From the NCBI GenBank assembly GCA_036006525.1, contig DASYPP010000060.1, forward strand, positions 1 through 64,000: a stretch of DNA of 64,000 nt, read 5' to 3'. The translations under genes were made by a program, and so were the position numbers. Source of the stretch: DASYPP01 sp036006525. GTDB lineage: Bacteria > Gemmatimonadota > Gemmatimonadetes > Gemmatimonadales > GWC2-71-9. Position 1 is the first letter of the stretch. Every line of letters begins with the position of its first letter. Shown in pieces: positions 25,571-35,901 of the stretch. The notes below the pieces were generated by a model that ran no database searches, was not told the DNA's origin, and worked only from the letters and a program-made list of their open reading frames with translations.

Positions 25571-26611
25571 ATGACCCTGTATGACCCGACACAGGCCCGA
25601 ATCCTTATCGTGGACGACGAGGAAAAAAATGTCAACGTCCTGGGGCGGATGCTGGCCAGCGCGGGCTATGGCACCATCCGGGGTTGCACCGACTCGACCC
25701 AGGCCATCAGCACAGTCCAGGAGTTCAGCCCTGACCTGATCCTGCTCGACCTGACCATGCCGTCACTGGATGGCTTCGAGGTCATGGAAGCGCTCAATGC
25801 CCTGTTACCCCCCGACAGCTACCTTCCGATCCTGATTCTCACCGGAGATATCCGCTTCGAGGCCCGACAGCGCGCGCTCTCCAGCGGCGCCAAGGACTTT
25901 CTGCTCAAGCCCTTCGACATGACGGAGGTCCTGCTCCGGATTCGCAACCTGCTGGAGACTCGCTTTCTCTATCTGCTGCATAAAGACCAGAACCAGATGC
26001 TCGAAATCCGGGTCGCGGCGCGAACCGGGGAGCTGGAGGAGGCGCGAGTGGAGATTCTGCAGCGGCTCTCCTACGCGGCGGAGTTTCGGGACGACGATAC
26101 CGGGCAGCACACCAAGCGGGTGGCCAGCCTGGCGATGGCGCTAGGTGCGTCGCTGGGATTGGACCGCGAACGGCTCGAGCTGATTCACCTCACCGCACAA
26201 CTCCACGATGTGGGCAAGATCGGGATTCCCGACGCGGTGTTGCTGAAGCCCGGCAAGCTCACGGCGGGTGAGTTCGAAATCATGAAGACCCACACCTCGA
26301 TCGGAGCCAGGATCTTCGCGGGCGGCAAGTCACCCCTGGTGCGGATGGCGGAAGCTATTGCGCTCAATCACCACGAGAGATGGAACGGGACCGGATACCC
26401 CAATGGGCTCAAGGGCGAGGCGATCCCGCTGGAAGCGCGCCTGGTATCGGTGGCCGATGTCTACGATGCCCTGAGCCATCCGCGGCCGTATCGGGGCGCA
26501 TGGAGCCCCGCCGATACTCGAAAGGAAATCGAACAGGGAGCCGGCGGCCACTTCGATCCCGAGCTGGTCGAGATCTTCCTCAAGCTGCCGGCCGACGCCT
26601 TTCCCCGCTGA
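25571..26611 (+). CDS. Response regulator with HD-GYP domain (c-di-GMP phosphodiesterase, RpfG type)
   Basis: 346 residues from ATG 25571; ATG 25559 is an alternative start. The receiver domain (about 9-130) has DDEE, phosphoacceptor Asp60 in LILLDLTMPSLDG and Lys in LLKPFD. A short coiled linker leads to the HD-GYP domain (about 165-335). That domain has HTKRVASL, the HD pair in QLHDVGKIGIPD, KTHTSIGA, HHERWNGTGYP (Asn in place of the more usual Asp) and VADVYDALSHPRPYR. It should hydrolyse cyclic di-GMP under phosphorylation control. No cognate kinase is adjacent. The nearest kinases are those at 13-21 kb. Confidence 0.92.
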   Translation: MTLYDPTQARILIVDDEEKNVNVLGRMLASAGYGTIRGCTDSTQAISTVQEFSPDLILLDLTMPSLDGFEVMEALNALLPPDSYLPILILTGDIRFEARQRALSSGAKDFLLKPFDMTEVLLRIRNLLETRFLYLLHKDQNQMLEIRVAARTGELEEARVEILQRLSYAAEFRDDDTGQHTKRVASLAMALGASLGLDRERLELIHLTAQLHDVGKIGIPDAVLLKPGKLTAGEFEIMKTHTSIGARIFAGGKSPLVRMAEAIALNHHERWNGTGYPNGLKGEAIPLEARLVSVADVYDALSHPRPYRGAWSPADTRKEIEQGAGGHFDPELVEIFLKLPADAFPR

Positions 26612-26632
26612 ATCTGCGGCTCACTGACCACA

Positions 26633-26698
26633 CCTGTAGTAGACCCACCTCAGCCGCCTCGAACACCGCCACATACCGTCTACTAACTGTAGTAGCAG
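26633..26698. repeat. Degenerate family D-like element (GTAGTAGAC / GTCTACTA)
   Basis: CTGTAGTAGACC (about 26634-26645) and ACCGTCTACTAACTGTAG (about 26676-26693) form short imperfect inverted arms. They share the word TAGTAGACGGT with the element at 42926-43018. It follows the HD-GYP stop by about 20 bp. Confidence 0.45.
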
Positions 26699-26785
26699 AA
26701 ATGATTTACGCATTGAGTCCCAACCGCATTCCGGGCCTTAAACCTGCTGGGATGAGGCGAAATCATCTTCATCGCTGGGGAAACC

Positions 26786-28987
26786 ATGATCGCACCACGA
26801 CTTGGCCGCTGGACGCTTCTGGCTGCCTTGCTGCTTGTGGCCTCCTGTACCGATACGAGCAACGCCCCCTCCGGGCGGGGCTTGCCTGTCAGTTTTTCCG
26901 TGTTCTCCGGCAATGGCCAGAACGGCACTGTCGGCCAGGAGCTTCCCCAGCCGATCAAGGTGCTGGCGACTGATGTGAATAACCAGCCCATCGCGAACCA
27001 GGTCGTGAACTTCGTGGTGACGGCGGGAGGCGGCAGCGTGTTCGCCGGCACCGCGCTCACCAACGTGAACGGCATCGCGGCGGAAGTCTGGCGGCTGGGA
27101 ACGGTAGCGGGATCGGTGCAAACGGTGGAAGTTCGCGCGGTGGCGTCCGACGGCACCAAGCAGGTGTTCGGCGTCTTCACCGCGAATGCCCTCGCTGGAG
27201 CGCCCGACACCATCGTCATCAACGGGGGTGACAACCAGAGCGCGCCGGTGAACGCGGCGGTGGCGATCGACCCCTCGGTACGGCTGGCCGACCAGTACGG
27301 CAACCCGGTCCCCGGCCACTCGGTCACCTTCCTGGTATTGAGCGGAGGCGGTGGGATCACCGGCTCGCCCGCTCTGAGCAATTCGTCCGGCATCGCGACC
27401 GTGGGCAGCTGGAGCATGGGACCCACGGCCGGGACCAATACGCTCCGGGCCACCGCCGCGGGATTGCCGTCGACCCCCGTGGTCTTCACGGCGACCGGGC
27501 AGGCGGTCTCGACCCCGCAGCTCGCGATCACCACCCAGCCGGCGGTGAACGGGCAGAGCGGCGTGGTTCTCAATCCCCAGCCGGTCCTGCAACTCCAGGA
27601 CAACCAGGGCCAGCCGCTGCACCAGGCCAATGTCGCCGTCACCGCGTCCATCAACAGCGGCGGCGGCACCCTGGGCGGCACGGTTACCGTGAACACCGAT
27701 ATCAACGGCGTTGTGACCTTCACCAACCTGTCCATCTCGGGCCTCGTGGGTCCCCGCACTCTCGCGTTCAACGCGACTGGAGTGACCGGCGTGACCTCGG
27801 GAACCGTCAACCTCGCGGCGGGCCTGGCGGCGCAGATCGCGGTGAACGACGGTAACGGGCAGTCGGCCAATGCCGGCAGCGCCCTCAGCACGGCGCCCTC
27901 GGTGATCGTCACCGACGGGGCCGGCAACCCGGTGGCCGGCGTCTCGGTCACCTTCATTCCCGCGACCGGCGGCGGCAGCGTGACCGGCGGAGGGCAGACC
28001 ACGGACGCGTTCGGCGTGGCGCGGGTGGGAAGTTGGACCCTGGGACCCACATCGGGGAGCAACACCCTGAGCGCGACGGCCACCGGCTCCGGGATCAGCG
28101 GCAATCCAGTCACCATCACCGCCACTGCCTTGGGGAATTTCTGGATGACGCGCGCGTCGATGCCGACGCCGCGCCGCTTCACGGCGTTCGGCGTCATCAA
28201 CGGCCTGCTGTACGTCGCCGGCGGGAAGAACGCCAGCCTGACAGTGGTCAAGACGCTCGAGATCTACAACCCCGCGACCAATACCTGGACCATCGGCAAG
28301 GGGATGAACTCGGCGCGGGTGGGCGCGGCCTACGGCGTGATCAATGGTCTGCTCTACGTGGCGGGTGGAACCAGCCCCACGAATGTCGACCTGGCAACCG
28401 TCGAGTCCTACAACCCGGCGACCAATACCTGGACCAACCGGGCCAGCATGCCTGCGCCGCGAAACTTTGGTGCCTCGGCAGTGGTGAACGGTATCCTGTA
28501 TGTCGCCGCCGGCGGCACATCTGCGGGCCAGACCAACCTGGTGTACGCCTACGATCCGGTGTCCAACACGTGGAGCACCAAGGCATCGCTGCCGGCGGTG
28601 CGGAACGACGCGGTAGGTGCGGCAGTCGGCAACCTGTTCTACGTCATCGGCGGGCAGCAGAACAACACCAACGACGGAGCATTGCAGGTATACAACCCGG
28701 CCACCGACACCTGGAGCCAGGCCGCCACCATGGGCACGCCACGCTTCCACACCAACGCGGTGGTTTATAACGGATTGATCTACGTCGCCGGCGGGCTCCT
28801 GACCGGTGCCATCGCGACACCGGTTACCGAGTACTATGACCCGGCTTCCAATACCTGGACCCCGGTTGCCGACATGCCGACCGGCCGCAGTGGTGCCGCG
28901 ATTGGCCTCATCGGTGGCATCCTCTACGTGGCCGGCGGCAGCGCCAACAGCAACGTGCTGGGAAGCAACGAAGCGTACGTGCCATAA
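26786..28987 (+). CDS. Ig-like plus Kelch-repeat lipoprotein, copy 1
   Basis: 733 residues, start ATG 26786 with GGGGA just upstream. The signal peptide ends in LLLVASC (Cys21), predicting a lipidated surface or periplasmic protein. Four bacterial Ig-like (invasin/Big_1-type) domains follow (about 30-450), each with a pattern like VxLAD-x-GNPVxG-x-xVTFxVxxGGGxxxG and a GIAxVxxWxLGxxxGxNTLxATA ending. The last 280 residues contain six Kelch repeats (PRxxxAxxVxNGLLYVAGG...YNPATNTW), enough for one six-bladed propeller. The architecture suggests adhesion or carbohydrate binding; no catalytic residues are evident. A paralogue follows directly. Confidence 0.88.
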   Translation: MIAPRLGRWTLLAALLLVASCTDTSNAPSGRGLPVSFSVFSGNGQNGTVGQELPQPIKVLATDVNNQPIANQVVNFVVTAGGGSVFAGTALTNVNGIAAEVWRLGTVAGSVQTVEVRAVASDGTKQVFGVFTANALAGAPDTIVINGGDNQSAPVNAAVAIDPSVRLADQYGNPVPGHSVTFLVLSGGGGITGSPALSNSSGIATVGSWSMGPTAGTNTLRATAAGLPSTPVVFTATGQAVSTPQLAITTQPAVNGQSGVVLNPQPVLQLQDNQGQPLHQANVAVTASINSGGGTLGGTVTVNTDINGVVTFTNLSISGLVGPRTLAFNATGVTGVTSGTVNLAAGLAAQIAVNDGNGQSANAGSALSTAPSVIVTDGAGNPVAGVSVTFIPATGGGSVTGGGQTTDAFGVARVGSWTLGPTSGSNTLSATATGSGISGNPVTITATALGNFWMTRASMPTPRRFTAFGVINGLLYVAGGKNASLTVVKTLEIYNPATNTWTIGKGMNSARVGAAYGVINGLLYVAGGTSPTNVDLATVESYNPATNTWTNRASMPAPRNFGASAVVNGILYVAAGGTSAGQTNLVYAYDPVSNTWSTKASLPAVRNDAVGAAVGNLFYVIGGQQNNTNDGALQVYNPATDTWSQAATMGTPRFHTNAVVYNGLIYVAGGLLTGAIATPVTEYYDPASNTWTPVADMPTGRSGAAIGLIGGILYVAGGSANSNVLGSNEAYVP

Positions 28988-29111
28988 GCTGCAGAAGATG
29001 TGAACCAGAAGTGAATAAGAAGTGAGCGGCGGGAGGGGGAAGCTGGCCTGAGTCGTGCTAATGGAATGGTGGGGTTTGCCTCGTTCCTGGACACGATTTC
29101 CGGAGCTCTCG

Positions 29112-31295
29112 GTGCCAGCTTTTCGCCCAGCCATTCTGTGCCTTGTCCCGCTTGCGCTTCTGCTCGCCTCCTGCGGCGCCAGCGACAGCACCGGTGTTTC
29201 CAACCGCGGTGTTCTCCTCGAAATCAAGAACGGCGATCAGCAGACTGGCACCGTCGGCGCCAGCCTGCCGGCGCCGGTTGAAGTGCAGGTTACCGACCTG
29301 CTCGATCACCCGGTGTCCGGGCAGGTGGTGAACTTCATCGTGGTCGCGGGCGGCGGCGATATTGCGCGCACCGTGTACACCAACGGGAACGGGGTCGCGA
29401 GCGTCACGTGGCAACTGGGGACGGTCGCCGGCTCGAGCCAGCAGGTAGAAGCCCGGACCCTGGGCGGTGACGGCATTCGCAAGTCGATCCTGATCACCGC
29501 CACCGCAGCAGCCGATCAACCGGATACCATCACGGCCATGAGCGCGATCCAGCTCTCCGCGGCGGCCGGCACAGCGGTGCGAACCCGGCCCAGCGTGCGG
29601 CTGGCGGATCACTACGGCAACCTGGTGACCAATCACCCGGTGACTTTCGCCGTCACCACCGGTGGCGGCAGCCTGCAGGGTGCGGTCGCGACCACTGACT
29701 CTCTCGGTATCGCCACGGTCCAGCGCTGGACGCTGGGTTCGGCCCAGGGTCCCAACCAGGTCACCGCGACTGCCGCCGGGCTGCCTCCCCTCTCCTTCAA
29801 CGCCAATGCCACCTCGCCGCTCGCCAGCCACATCGGGCTGACCATGGAGCCCGCGCCGGTGGGGCAGAGCGGAGTCACCCTCACCCAGCAGCCGGTGCTG
29901 CAGATCATGAACGACAGCGGCGATCCCATTCCGCAGTCCGGCGTGCCGGTGACCGCCAGCCTCGTGAATGGTACCGGGCTCCTGATCGGGTCTGCGACCG
30001 TCAACACCGATACCCTGGGGATCGCGACGTTCTCCAACCTGGCGATCGGCGGAACCGTCGGCCTGTTCAGCGTCCAGTTTGTCGCGCCATCCCTCGCGCC
30101 CGATACCTCCGCCACGATCGCGCTTGCCGCGGGGCCGGCCACCACGTTCGGATCCAACGCGGGACTCAACCAGAGCGCCAATGCCGGGGCCACGCTCCCC
30201 ATCGCCCCCAACGTCAGGGTGTCGGATGACTGGGGCAACGGTATCCCGGGCGTGACGGTGGTATTCACCGTGGCACTGGGCGGCGGCTCGGTCACCGGCG
30301 GCACCCAGGTCACCGGGAGCGACGGCACGGCTACGCTCGGATCATGGACCCTGGGTCCTCTTCCCGGAACCAATTCGCTCTCCGCCACGGCCGGCAGCAG
30401 CAACCTCTCGGGCAACCCGCAGACGATCGAGGCCACCGGGTTGGGCGATTTCTGGTCGCCCCGCGCGTCGATGACCACCCCGCGGCGTTTCGCCGGGTTC
30501 GCGATCAACGCCGGGCTCCTGTACACCGTCGGCGGCAAGGACGTCAACCTTGCGGTCACCAGCGTGACCGAGGTCTACAATCCGGCCGCGAACACCTGGA
30601 GTCCGCGGGCCAGCATGACCACCGCCCGGGTCGGCGCGGCGGCCGGCTTCATCGGCGGCAAGCTGTATGTGGCGGGCGGCAATGGCGCGAACGGTCTCGC
30701 TACCCTGAACACCGAGGTCTATTCGCCGAACAACACGTGGGCTCCGTTCGCCGCGTTGCCGGGGCCGCGGGCGTTTCCGGCTTTCGGGGTATTGAACGGG
30801 CAGTTGATCCTGGCGGCGGGCGCCGACAATGTCGGCCAGCTGTCCTCGGTCGTAATGTACGATCCGGTGACGAATGCGTGGACGGCCAGGGATTCACTGC
30901 CGGTGGCGAGAAACGACGCGGTCGGCGTGGTGCTTGGCGGGAAGTTCTACGTGATCGGCGGCCAGGCGGGGAACACGGTGGACGGAGCCCTCTACGGGTA
31001 CGATCCCCAGAGCGACAGCTGGACCACGCTCGCGTCGATGCCGACCCCCAGGTACCACGCGAATGCGGAAGTGCTGAATGGCAGGATTTACGTGGTCAGT
31101 GGAATTGTAGCCGGCGGGAATACTACGCCGGTGGTGGAAGTGTATGACCCGGCAACCAACACGTGGTCCACCGCCACCGACGTCACCACCGAACGCTCGG
31201 CGGGTGCGATCGGCGTGGTGAATGGAATCCTCTACCTGGCCGGCGGGAGCTCGAACAACACGGTGACCGGCGTGCTGGAAGCGTACGTCCCATAA
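29112..31295 (+). CDS. Ig-like plus Kelch-repeat lipoprotein, copy 2
   Basis: 727 residues. GTG 29112 is chosen because GGAG sits six bases upstream and it opens a compact lipoprotein signal (PAFRPAILCLVPLALLLASC). ATG 29061 would add a Trp-rich leader. Domain order equals copy 1: four Ig-like domains, then six Kelch repeats ending YLAGGSSNNTVTGVLEAYVP against YVAGGSANSNVLGSNEAYVP in copy 1. The two proteins are alignable end to end, so they arose by tandem duplication and then diverged widely. The spacer of about 124 bp has no obvious terminator, so co-transcription is possible. The stop is followed at once by a family F inverted repeat. Confidence 0.87.
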   Translation: MPAFRPAILCLVPLALLLASCGASDSTGVSNRGVLLEIKNGDQQTGTVGASLPAPVEVQVTDLLDHPVSGQVVNFIVVAGGGDIARTVYTNGNGVASVTWQLGTVAGSSQQVEARTLGGDGIRKSILITATAAADQPDTITAMSAIQLSAAAGTAVRTRPSVRLADHYGNLVTNHPVTFAVTTGGGSLQGAVATTDSLGIATVQRWTLGSAQGPNQVTATAAGLPPLSFNANATSPLASHIGLTMEPAPVGQSGVTLTQQPVLQIMNDSGDPIPQSGVPVTASLVNGTGLLIGSATVNTDTLGIATFSNLAIGGTVGLFSVQFVAPSLAPDTSATIALAAGPATTFGSNAGLNQSANAGATLPIAPNVRVSDDWGNGIPGVTVVFTVALGGGSVTGGTQVTGSDGTATLGSWTLGPLPGTNSLSATAGSSNLSGNPQTIEATGLGDFWSPRASMTTPRRFAGFAINAGLLYTVGGKDVNLAVTSVTEVYNPAANTWSPRASMTTARVGAAAGFIGGKLYVAGGNGANGLATLNTEVYSPNNTWAPFAALPGPRAFPAFGVLNGQLILAAGADNVGQLSSVVMYDPVTNAWTARDSLPVARNDAVGVVLGGKFYVIGGQAGNTVDGALYGYDPQSDSWTTLASMPTPRYHANAEVLNGRIYVVSGIVAGGNTTPVVEVYDPATNTWSTATDVTTERSAGAIGVVNGILYLAGGSSNNTVTGVLEAYVP

Positions 31296-31296
31296 C

Positions 31297-31380
31297 GATT
31301 GAGGGGAGTGAAGGGAGTGAAGGGAGTGAAGGGATTGTGGGATTGAAGCAATCCCCTCAATCCCATCAATCCCATCAATT
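31297..31380. repeat. Family F inverted repeat (GGGAGTGAA units)
   Basis: The left arm has tandem AGGGAGTGA units (31302-31330) followed by GGGATTGTGGGATTGA. The right arm AATCCCCTCAATCCCATCAA and ATCCCATCAATT is the imperfect complement. The rlmN stop codon (minus-strand TGA, 31375-31377) lies within the right arm, so the last Asn and stop of RlmN fall in the repeat. Confidence 0.8.
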
Positions 31381-32436
31381 CTTACGAACCCTCTCCTTCT
31401 TTTCGACTTCCACTCTCAATTGGCCGCAGGCCGCACTGATATCGAGTCCGCGGCTTCTCCGCACCACCGCCTCCACGCCCTGATTCCGGAGCCGGTCCGC
31501 AAAGGCGTGGATCCGGTTTCCTGACGATGGCGTCAGGTCGGGCGCCCCGCCGGGATGCAGCGGCAGAAGATTGACCAGCGCGCCCAGGCTTCGGGCCAGC
31601 TTGACCAGCTGGTCCGCATCTCGATCGGTGTCGTTCTTTCCCGCGATCAGTACGTACTCGAAGGTGACCCGCTTGCGAAACACGCGAGCGGCTTTGAGCA
31701 CGGCATCCAGGTCGTATTTCTTCTCGATAGGCATGATCGCCCGGCGGCGCTCGGTGGTCGGAGCGTGCAGGGAGATCGCCAGCCGGAACTGCTCCGGCCG
31801 CAGGGCCAGCGACTCCATCCCGGGTATGATCCCCACGGTGCTCACCGTGATGTGCCGGGCGCCGATGCCGAGTCCTGCCGGATGGTTCAGGATGGTGAGC
31901 GCGGTATCCACCGCCGGCCAGTTGAGCAGCGGCTCCCCCATGCCCATGAAGACCACGTTGGTGGCGGCCTCGTCAGGATGCCGGAGTACCACCTCGCGCG
32001 CCTGACCCGCGATCTCGAAGGGCGAGAGATTGCGCCGGAATCCCATGCGGCCGGTTGCGCAGAAGACGCAACCCAGCGCGCAGCCCGACTGCGACGATAC
32101 GCAGAGCGTCCGCCGGGTGCCGGAGGGGATGAGCACCGATTCGATGGCTTCGCCGTCCGGGAGGCGCCAGAGAAACTTTCGGGTCCCATCGCTGCTATCC
32201 TGCCGGGTTTCGAGCTGAAGTTCCGGCAAGGGGAGCTCCCGGTCGAGCTCATCGCGCAGTCCCGCGGGCAGTTCGGTCGCTTCGGCCCAGCGCCGCACCG
32301 GGCGGGTCCAGAGTCGATCCACGATCTGGCCGGCCCGATAGCGGGGCAGGGACTTGGTTTTGACCCATTCCTCGACGCGGGCCTTTGCGTCCGTGGGGCT
32401 GAGGTCGAGGATGGTTGGGTCCGGGAGCTTTGACAT
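31375..32436 (-). CDS. rlmN: 23S rRNA (adenine-2503-C2)-methyltransferase RlmN
   Basis: 353 residues from ATG 32436 (MSKLPDPTIL). A start 8 codons upstream is possible. It is a radical-SAM enzyme that methylates A2503 of 23S rRNA and often A37 of some tRNAs. The Fe-S cysteines are Cys119, Cys123 and Cys126 (CALGCVFC). Cys112 aligns with the conserved Cys seven residues before the cluster, and the methyl-carrying or resolving C-terminal Cys is in DISAACGQL. Other conserved parts are VFMGMGEPLLN, ITVSTVG, LAISLHAPT and EYVLIAGKND. The length is normal. It is divergent from the PTS IIA-like gene. Confidence 0.96.
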   Translation of the reverse strand: MSKLPDPTILDLSPTDAKARVEEWVKTKSLPRYRAGQIVDRLWTRPVRRWAEATELPAGLRDELDRELPLPELQLETRQDSSDGTRKFLWRLPDGEAIESVLIPSGTRRTLCVSSQSGCALGCVFCATGRMGFRRNLSPFEIAGQAREVVLRHPDEAATNVVFMGMGEPLLNWPAVDTALTILNHPAGLGIGARHITVSTVGIIPGMESLALRPEQFRLAISLHAPTTERRRAIMPIEKKYDLDAVLKAARVFRKRVTFEYVLIAGKNDTDRDADQLVKLARSLGALVNLLPLHPGGAPDLTPSSGNRIHAFADRLRNQGVEAVVRRSRGLDISAACGQLRVEVEKKERVRKN

Positions 32437-32534
32437 GGCAGTAAGATAGGCACCCTGCAAGGTCCTGAATGCGGCAATGTGGGAATGGGGGAATCAAGAA
32501 ACAGGTAACGGATCCCATCGAATTGTGGCATTTC

Positions 32535-32573
32535 GACTTACCGTCTTACCGTCTTACCGCCTTACCGTCCTGT
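32535..32573. repeat. Family D single-arm repeat
   Basis: CTTACCGTCTTACCGTCTTA and CCGCCTTACCGTCC form four tandem units. It lies between the divergent rlmN and PTS IIA-like genes. No opposing arm is visible. Confidence 0.7.
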
Positions 32574-32610
32574 TGTTACGTTTCCCCCATGACACCGCCC
32601 CCCGGACCGT

Positions 32611-33066
32611 GTGCTCCTTGCTGACCTGATCACCCCCCAGCGCATCCGCCTGCCGGTCGAAGCACAGGATAAACCCGGTGCTCTGCGAGAGTTAGCGCAG
32701 TTCCTGGCGGAGCAATGGGGCGGCGGAGTCGAGGACATCATCCAGGGTGTCGAGGAGCGGGAACGCTCGCTCGGTACCGGCATCGGCTTCGGGGTAGCGA
32801 TTCCCCATGGCAAGTCGCCAACCATGCGGGAGCTGGGCGCGGTTTGCGGGGTGACGGCGACCCCGATCGCCTGGGAATCGGTTGATGGCGAACCGGTGCG
32901 GCTCCTGTTCATGCTGGCCGGGCCGGAGTCCTCCGCGGGAATCCATGTCAAAGTGCTGAGCCGGATCGCGCGGCTGGTGCGGCGCGAGGCGGTTCGGCAG
33001 CGGCTATTGCAGGCCACCAGCCCGGAGGAATTGCACCGGGCGATCCGTGAATCCGAGACCTGGTAA
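32611..33066 (+). CDS. PTS EIIA (nitrogen/fructose-type) domain protein
   Basis: 151 residues from GTG 32611. The PtsN-like IIA fold has the active-site His66 in TGIGFGVAIPHGKSP, preceded by the helix VEDIIQGVEERERSLGT and followed by PVRLLFMLAGPESSAGIHVKVLSRIARL, all characteristic. In other bacteria EIIA-Ntr receives phosphate from HPr/NPr and regulates transport and metabolism instead of importing sugar. No other PTS component is in the window. It is divergent from rlmN and 41 bp upstream of aspS, with a family G hairpin in that gap. Confidence 0.88.
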   Translation: MLLADLITPQRIRLPVEAQDKPGALRELAQFLAEQWGGGVEDIIQGVEERERSLGTGIGFGVAIPHGKSPTMRELGAVCGVTATPIAWESVDGEPVRLLFMLAGPESSAGIHVKVLSRIARLVRREAVRQRLLQATSPEELHRAIRESETW

Positions 33067-33077
33067 ACTCTTCTACG

Positions 33078-33103
33078 CTAGTCGGGCGCGGAGGCCCGAC
33101 CTA
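33078..33103. repeat. Family G palindrome upstream of aspS
   Basis: GTCGGGCGCGGAGGCCCGAC (33081-33100) forms a 7-bp stem with a 6-base loop, extended by flanking TAG/CTA. It ends 4 bp before the aspS ATG. The same unit occurs inside the glycerate kinase gene and, diverged, inside meaB. Confidence 0.8.
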
Positions 33104-33107
33104 CTCA

Positions 33108-34860
<1,753 letters not shown>

Positions 34861-34880
<20 letters not shown>

Positions 34881-34938
34881 CATGTGACAAGTGGACGACG
34901 GCAGGCCTTGTCACTTGTCACCTGTCACTTGTCACAAA
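34861..34938. repeat. Family E inverted repeat (GTGACAAGT units)
   Basis: The left arm TGTGACAAGTGACAAGTAAC plus ATGTGACAAGTGG holds three units. The right arm CCTTGTCACTTGTCACC plus TGTCACTTGTCAC is its complement. The left arm contains the aspS stop codon. The right arm ends a few bases before the phoH Shine-Dalgarno GAGGAG (34940-34945). Confidence 0.88.
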
Positions 34939-34950
34939 AGAGGAGCACGC

Positions 34951-35901
34951 GTGGCTGACGAATCACAGCATCGAATCTCGACCGAGGGTGCCGATCCCCT
35001 GTTGCTCGCCGGGGTCAACGACACCAACCTGGTCGAGATGCAGCGCACCCTCGGCGTGAAGGTTTCGCTCCGCGGCGACACACTCACCCTGGGCGGCACC
35101 ACCGAGCAGATCGAGCGCGCCACCCCGGTGGTGCAAGGCCTGATCGACCTGGCCCGGATGGGCGAGACGGTGTCTCCCGAGGACATCATCCGCTTCGCGG
35201 CGGAAGGTCAGTCGGTGGAGGCGGTGGCCGGCGGCGACCAGAAGATCGTGCTGCCCGGGTTGCGCCGGGTCATCGCGCCCAAGACCGCGGGCCAGCGCGA
35301 CTATCTCCAGGCCATCAGCGAGCATGACATCGTGGTGGGCATCGGGCCGGCCGGAACCGGGAAGACCTACCTCGCCGTGGCCAAGGCGGTGGAGGCGCTG
35401 GCCCGGAAGCGGGTCAAGCGGATCATTCTCGCCCGGCCGGCGGTGGAGGCCGGCGAATCGCTGGGCTTCCTGCCCGGCGATCTCCAGGCCAAGGTCGATC
35501 CCTACCTGCGGCCGCTCTACGATGCGCTGGAAGACATGATGCCGCACGACCGGGTGCAGCGCGCGCTGGAAAACCGCACCATCGAGATCGCGCCGCTGGC
35601 CTACATGCGGGGCCGCACCCTTTCCGATGCGTTCATCATCCTGGACGAGGCGCAGAACGCGACCGGCGCGCAGATGAAGATGTTCCTCACCCGGCTGGGC
35701 GTGAACAGCAGGACCGTGGTCACCGGGGACAAGACCCAGATCGACCTGCCCCGGCGGGAAGAGTCGGGCCTGGTCCAGGTGGAGCGGATCCTTCCCGGTA
35801 TCGAGGGGATCGCCTTCTGCTACCTGAACGAGAACGATGTCGTGCGGCACCGTCTGGTCCGGGAGATCATCCGGGCCTATGCGGAGGATCAGAGCGGCTG
35901 A
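34951..35901 (+). CDS. phoH: PhoH family ATPase (YbeZ-like)
   Basis: 316 residues from GTG 34951, which has GAGGAG five bases upstream. An N-terminal KH-like region (about 20-80) precedes the PhoH ATPase domain. Walker A is GPAGTGKTY (Lys138), Walker B is FIILDEAQN, and GFLPGDLQAKVDPYLRPLYD and VTGDKTQIDLPRREESGL are conserved. YbeZ/PhoH proteins work with the endoribonuclease YbeY in rRNA maturation and ribosome quality control, and ybeY follows two genes downstream. The stop overlaps the next start by one base (TGATG), so the operon is tightly coupled. Confidence 0.95.
   Translation: MADESQHRISTEGADPLLLAGVNDTNLVEMQRTLGVKVSLRGDTLTLGGTTEQIERATPVVQGLIDLARMGETVSPEDIIRFAAEGQSVEAVAGGDQKIVLPGLRRVIAPKTAGQRDYLQAISEHDIVVGIGPAGTGKTYLAVAKAVEALARKRVKRIILARPAVEAGESLGFLPGDLQAKVDPYLRPLYDALEDMMPHDRVQRALENRTIEIAPLAYMRGRTLSDAFIILDEAQNATGAQMKMFLTRLGVNSRTVVTGDKTQIDLPRREESGLVQVERILPGIEGIAFCYLNENDVVRHRLVREIIRAYAEDQSG

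Noticed and set aside
26738..29227. Long minus-strand open frames opposite the first Ig-Kelch gene
   Set aside because: The composition is Arg/His/Gly-rich and low in hydrophobic residues. The plus strand encodes regular Ig and Kelch repeats with a lipoprotein signal and SD.
31297..31380. CRISPR-like or minisatellite array
   Set aside because: Units are only 9-11 bp, there are no spacers, and the array is opposed by its own complement. It fits the inverted-repeat elements; no cas genes are present.
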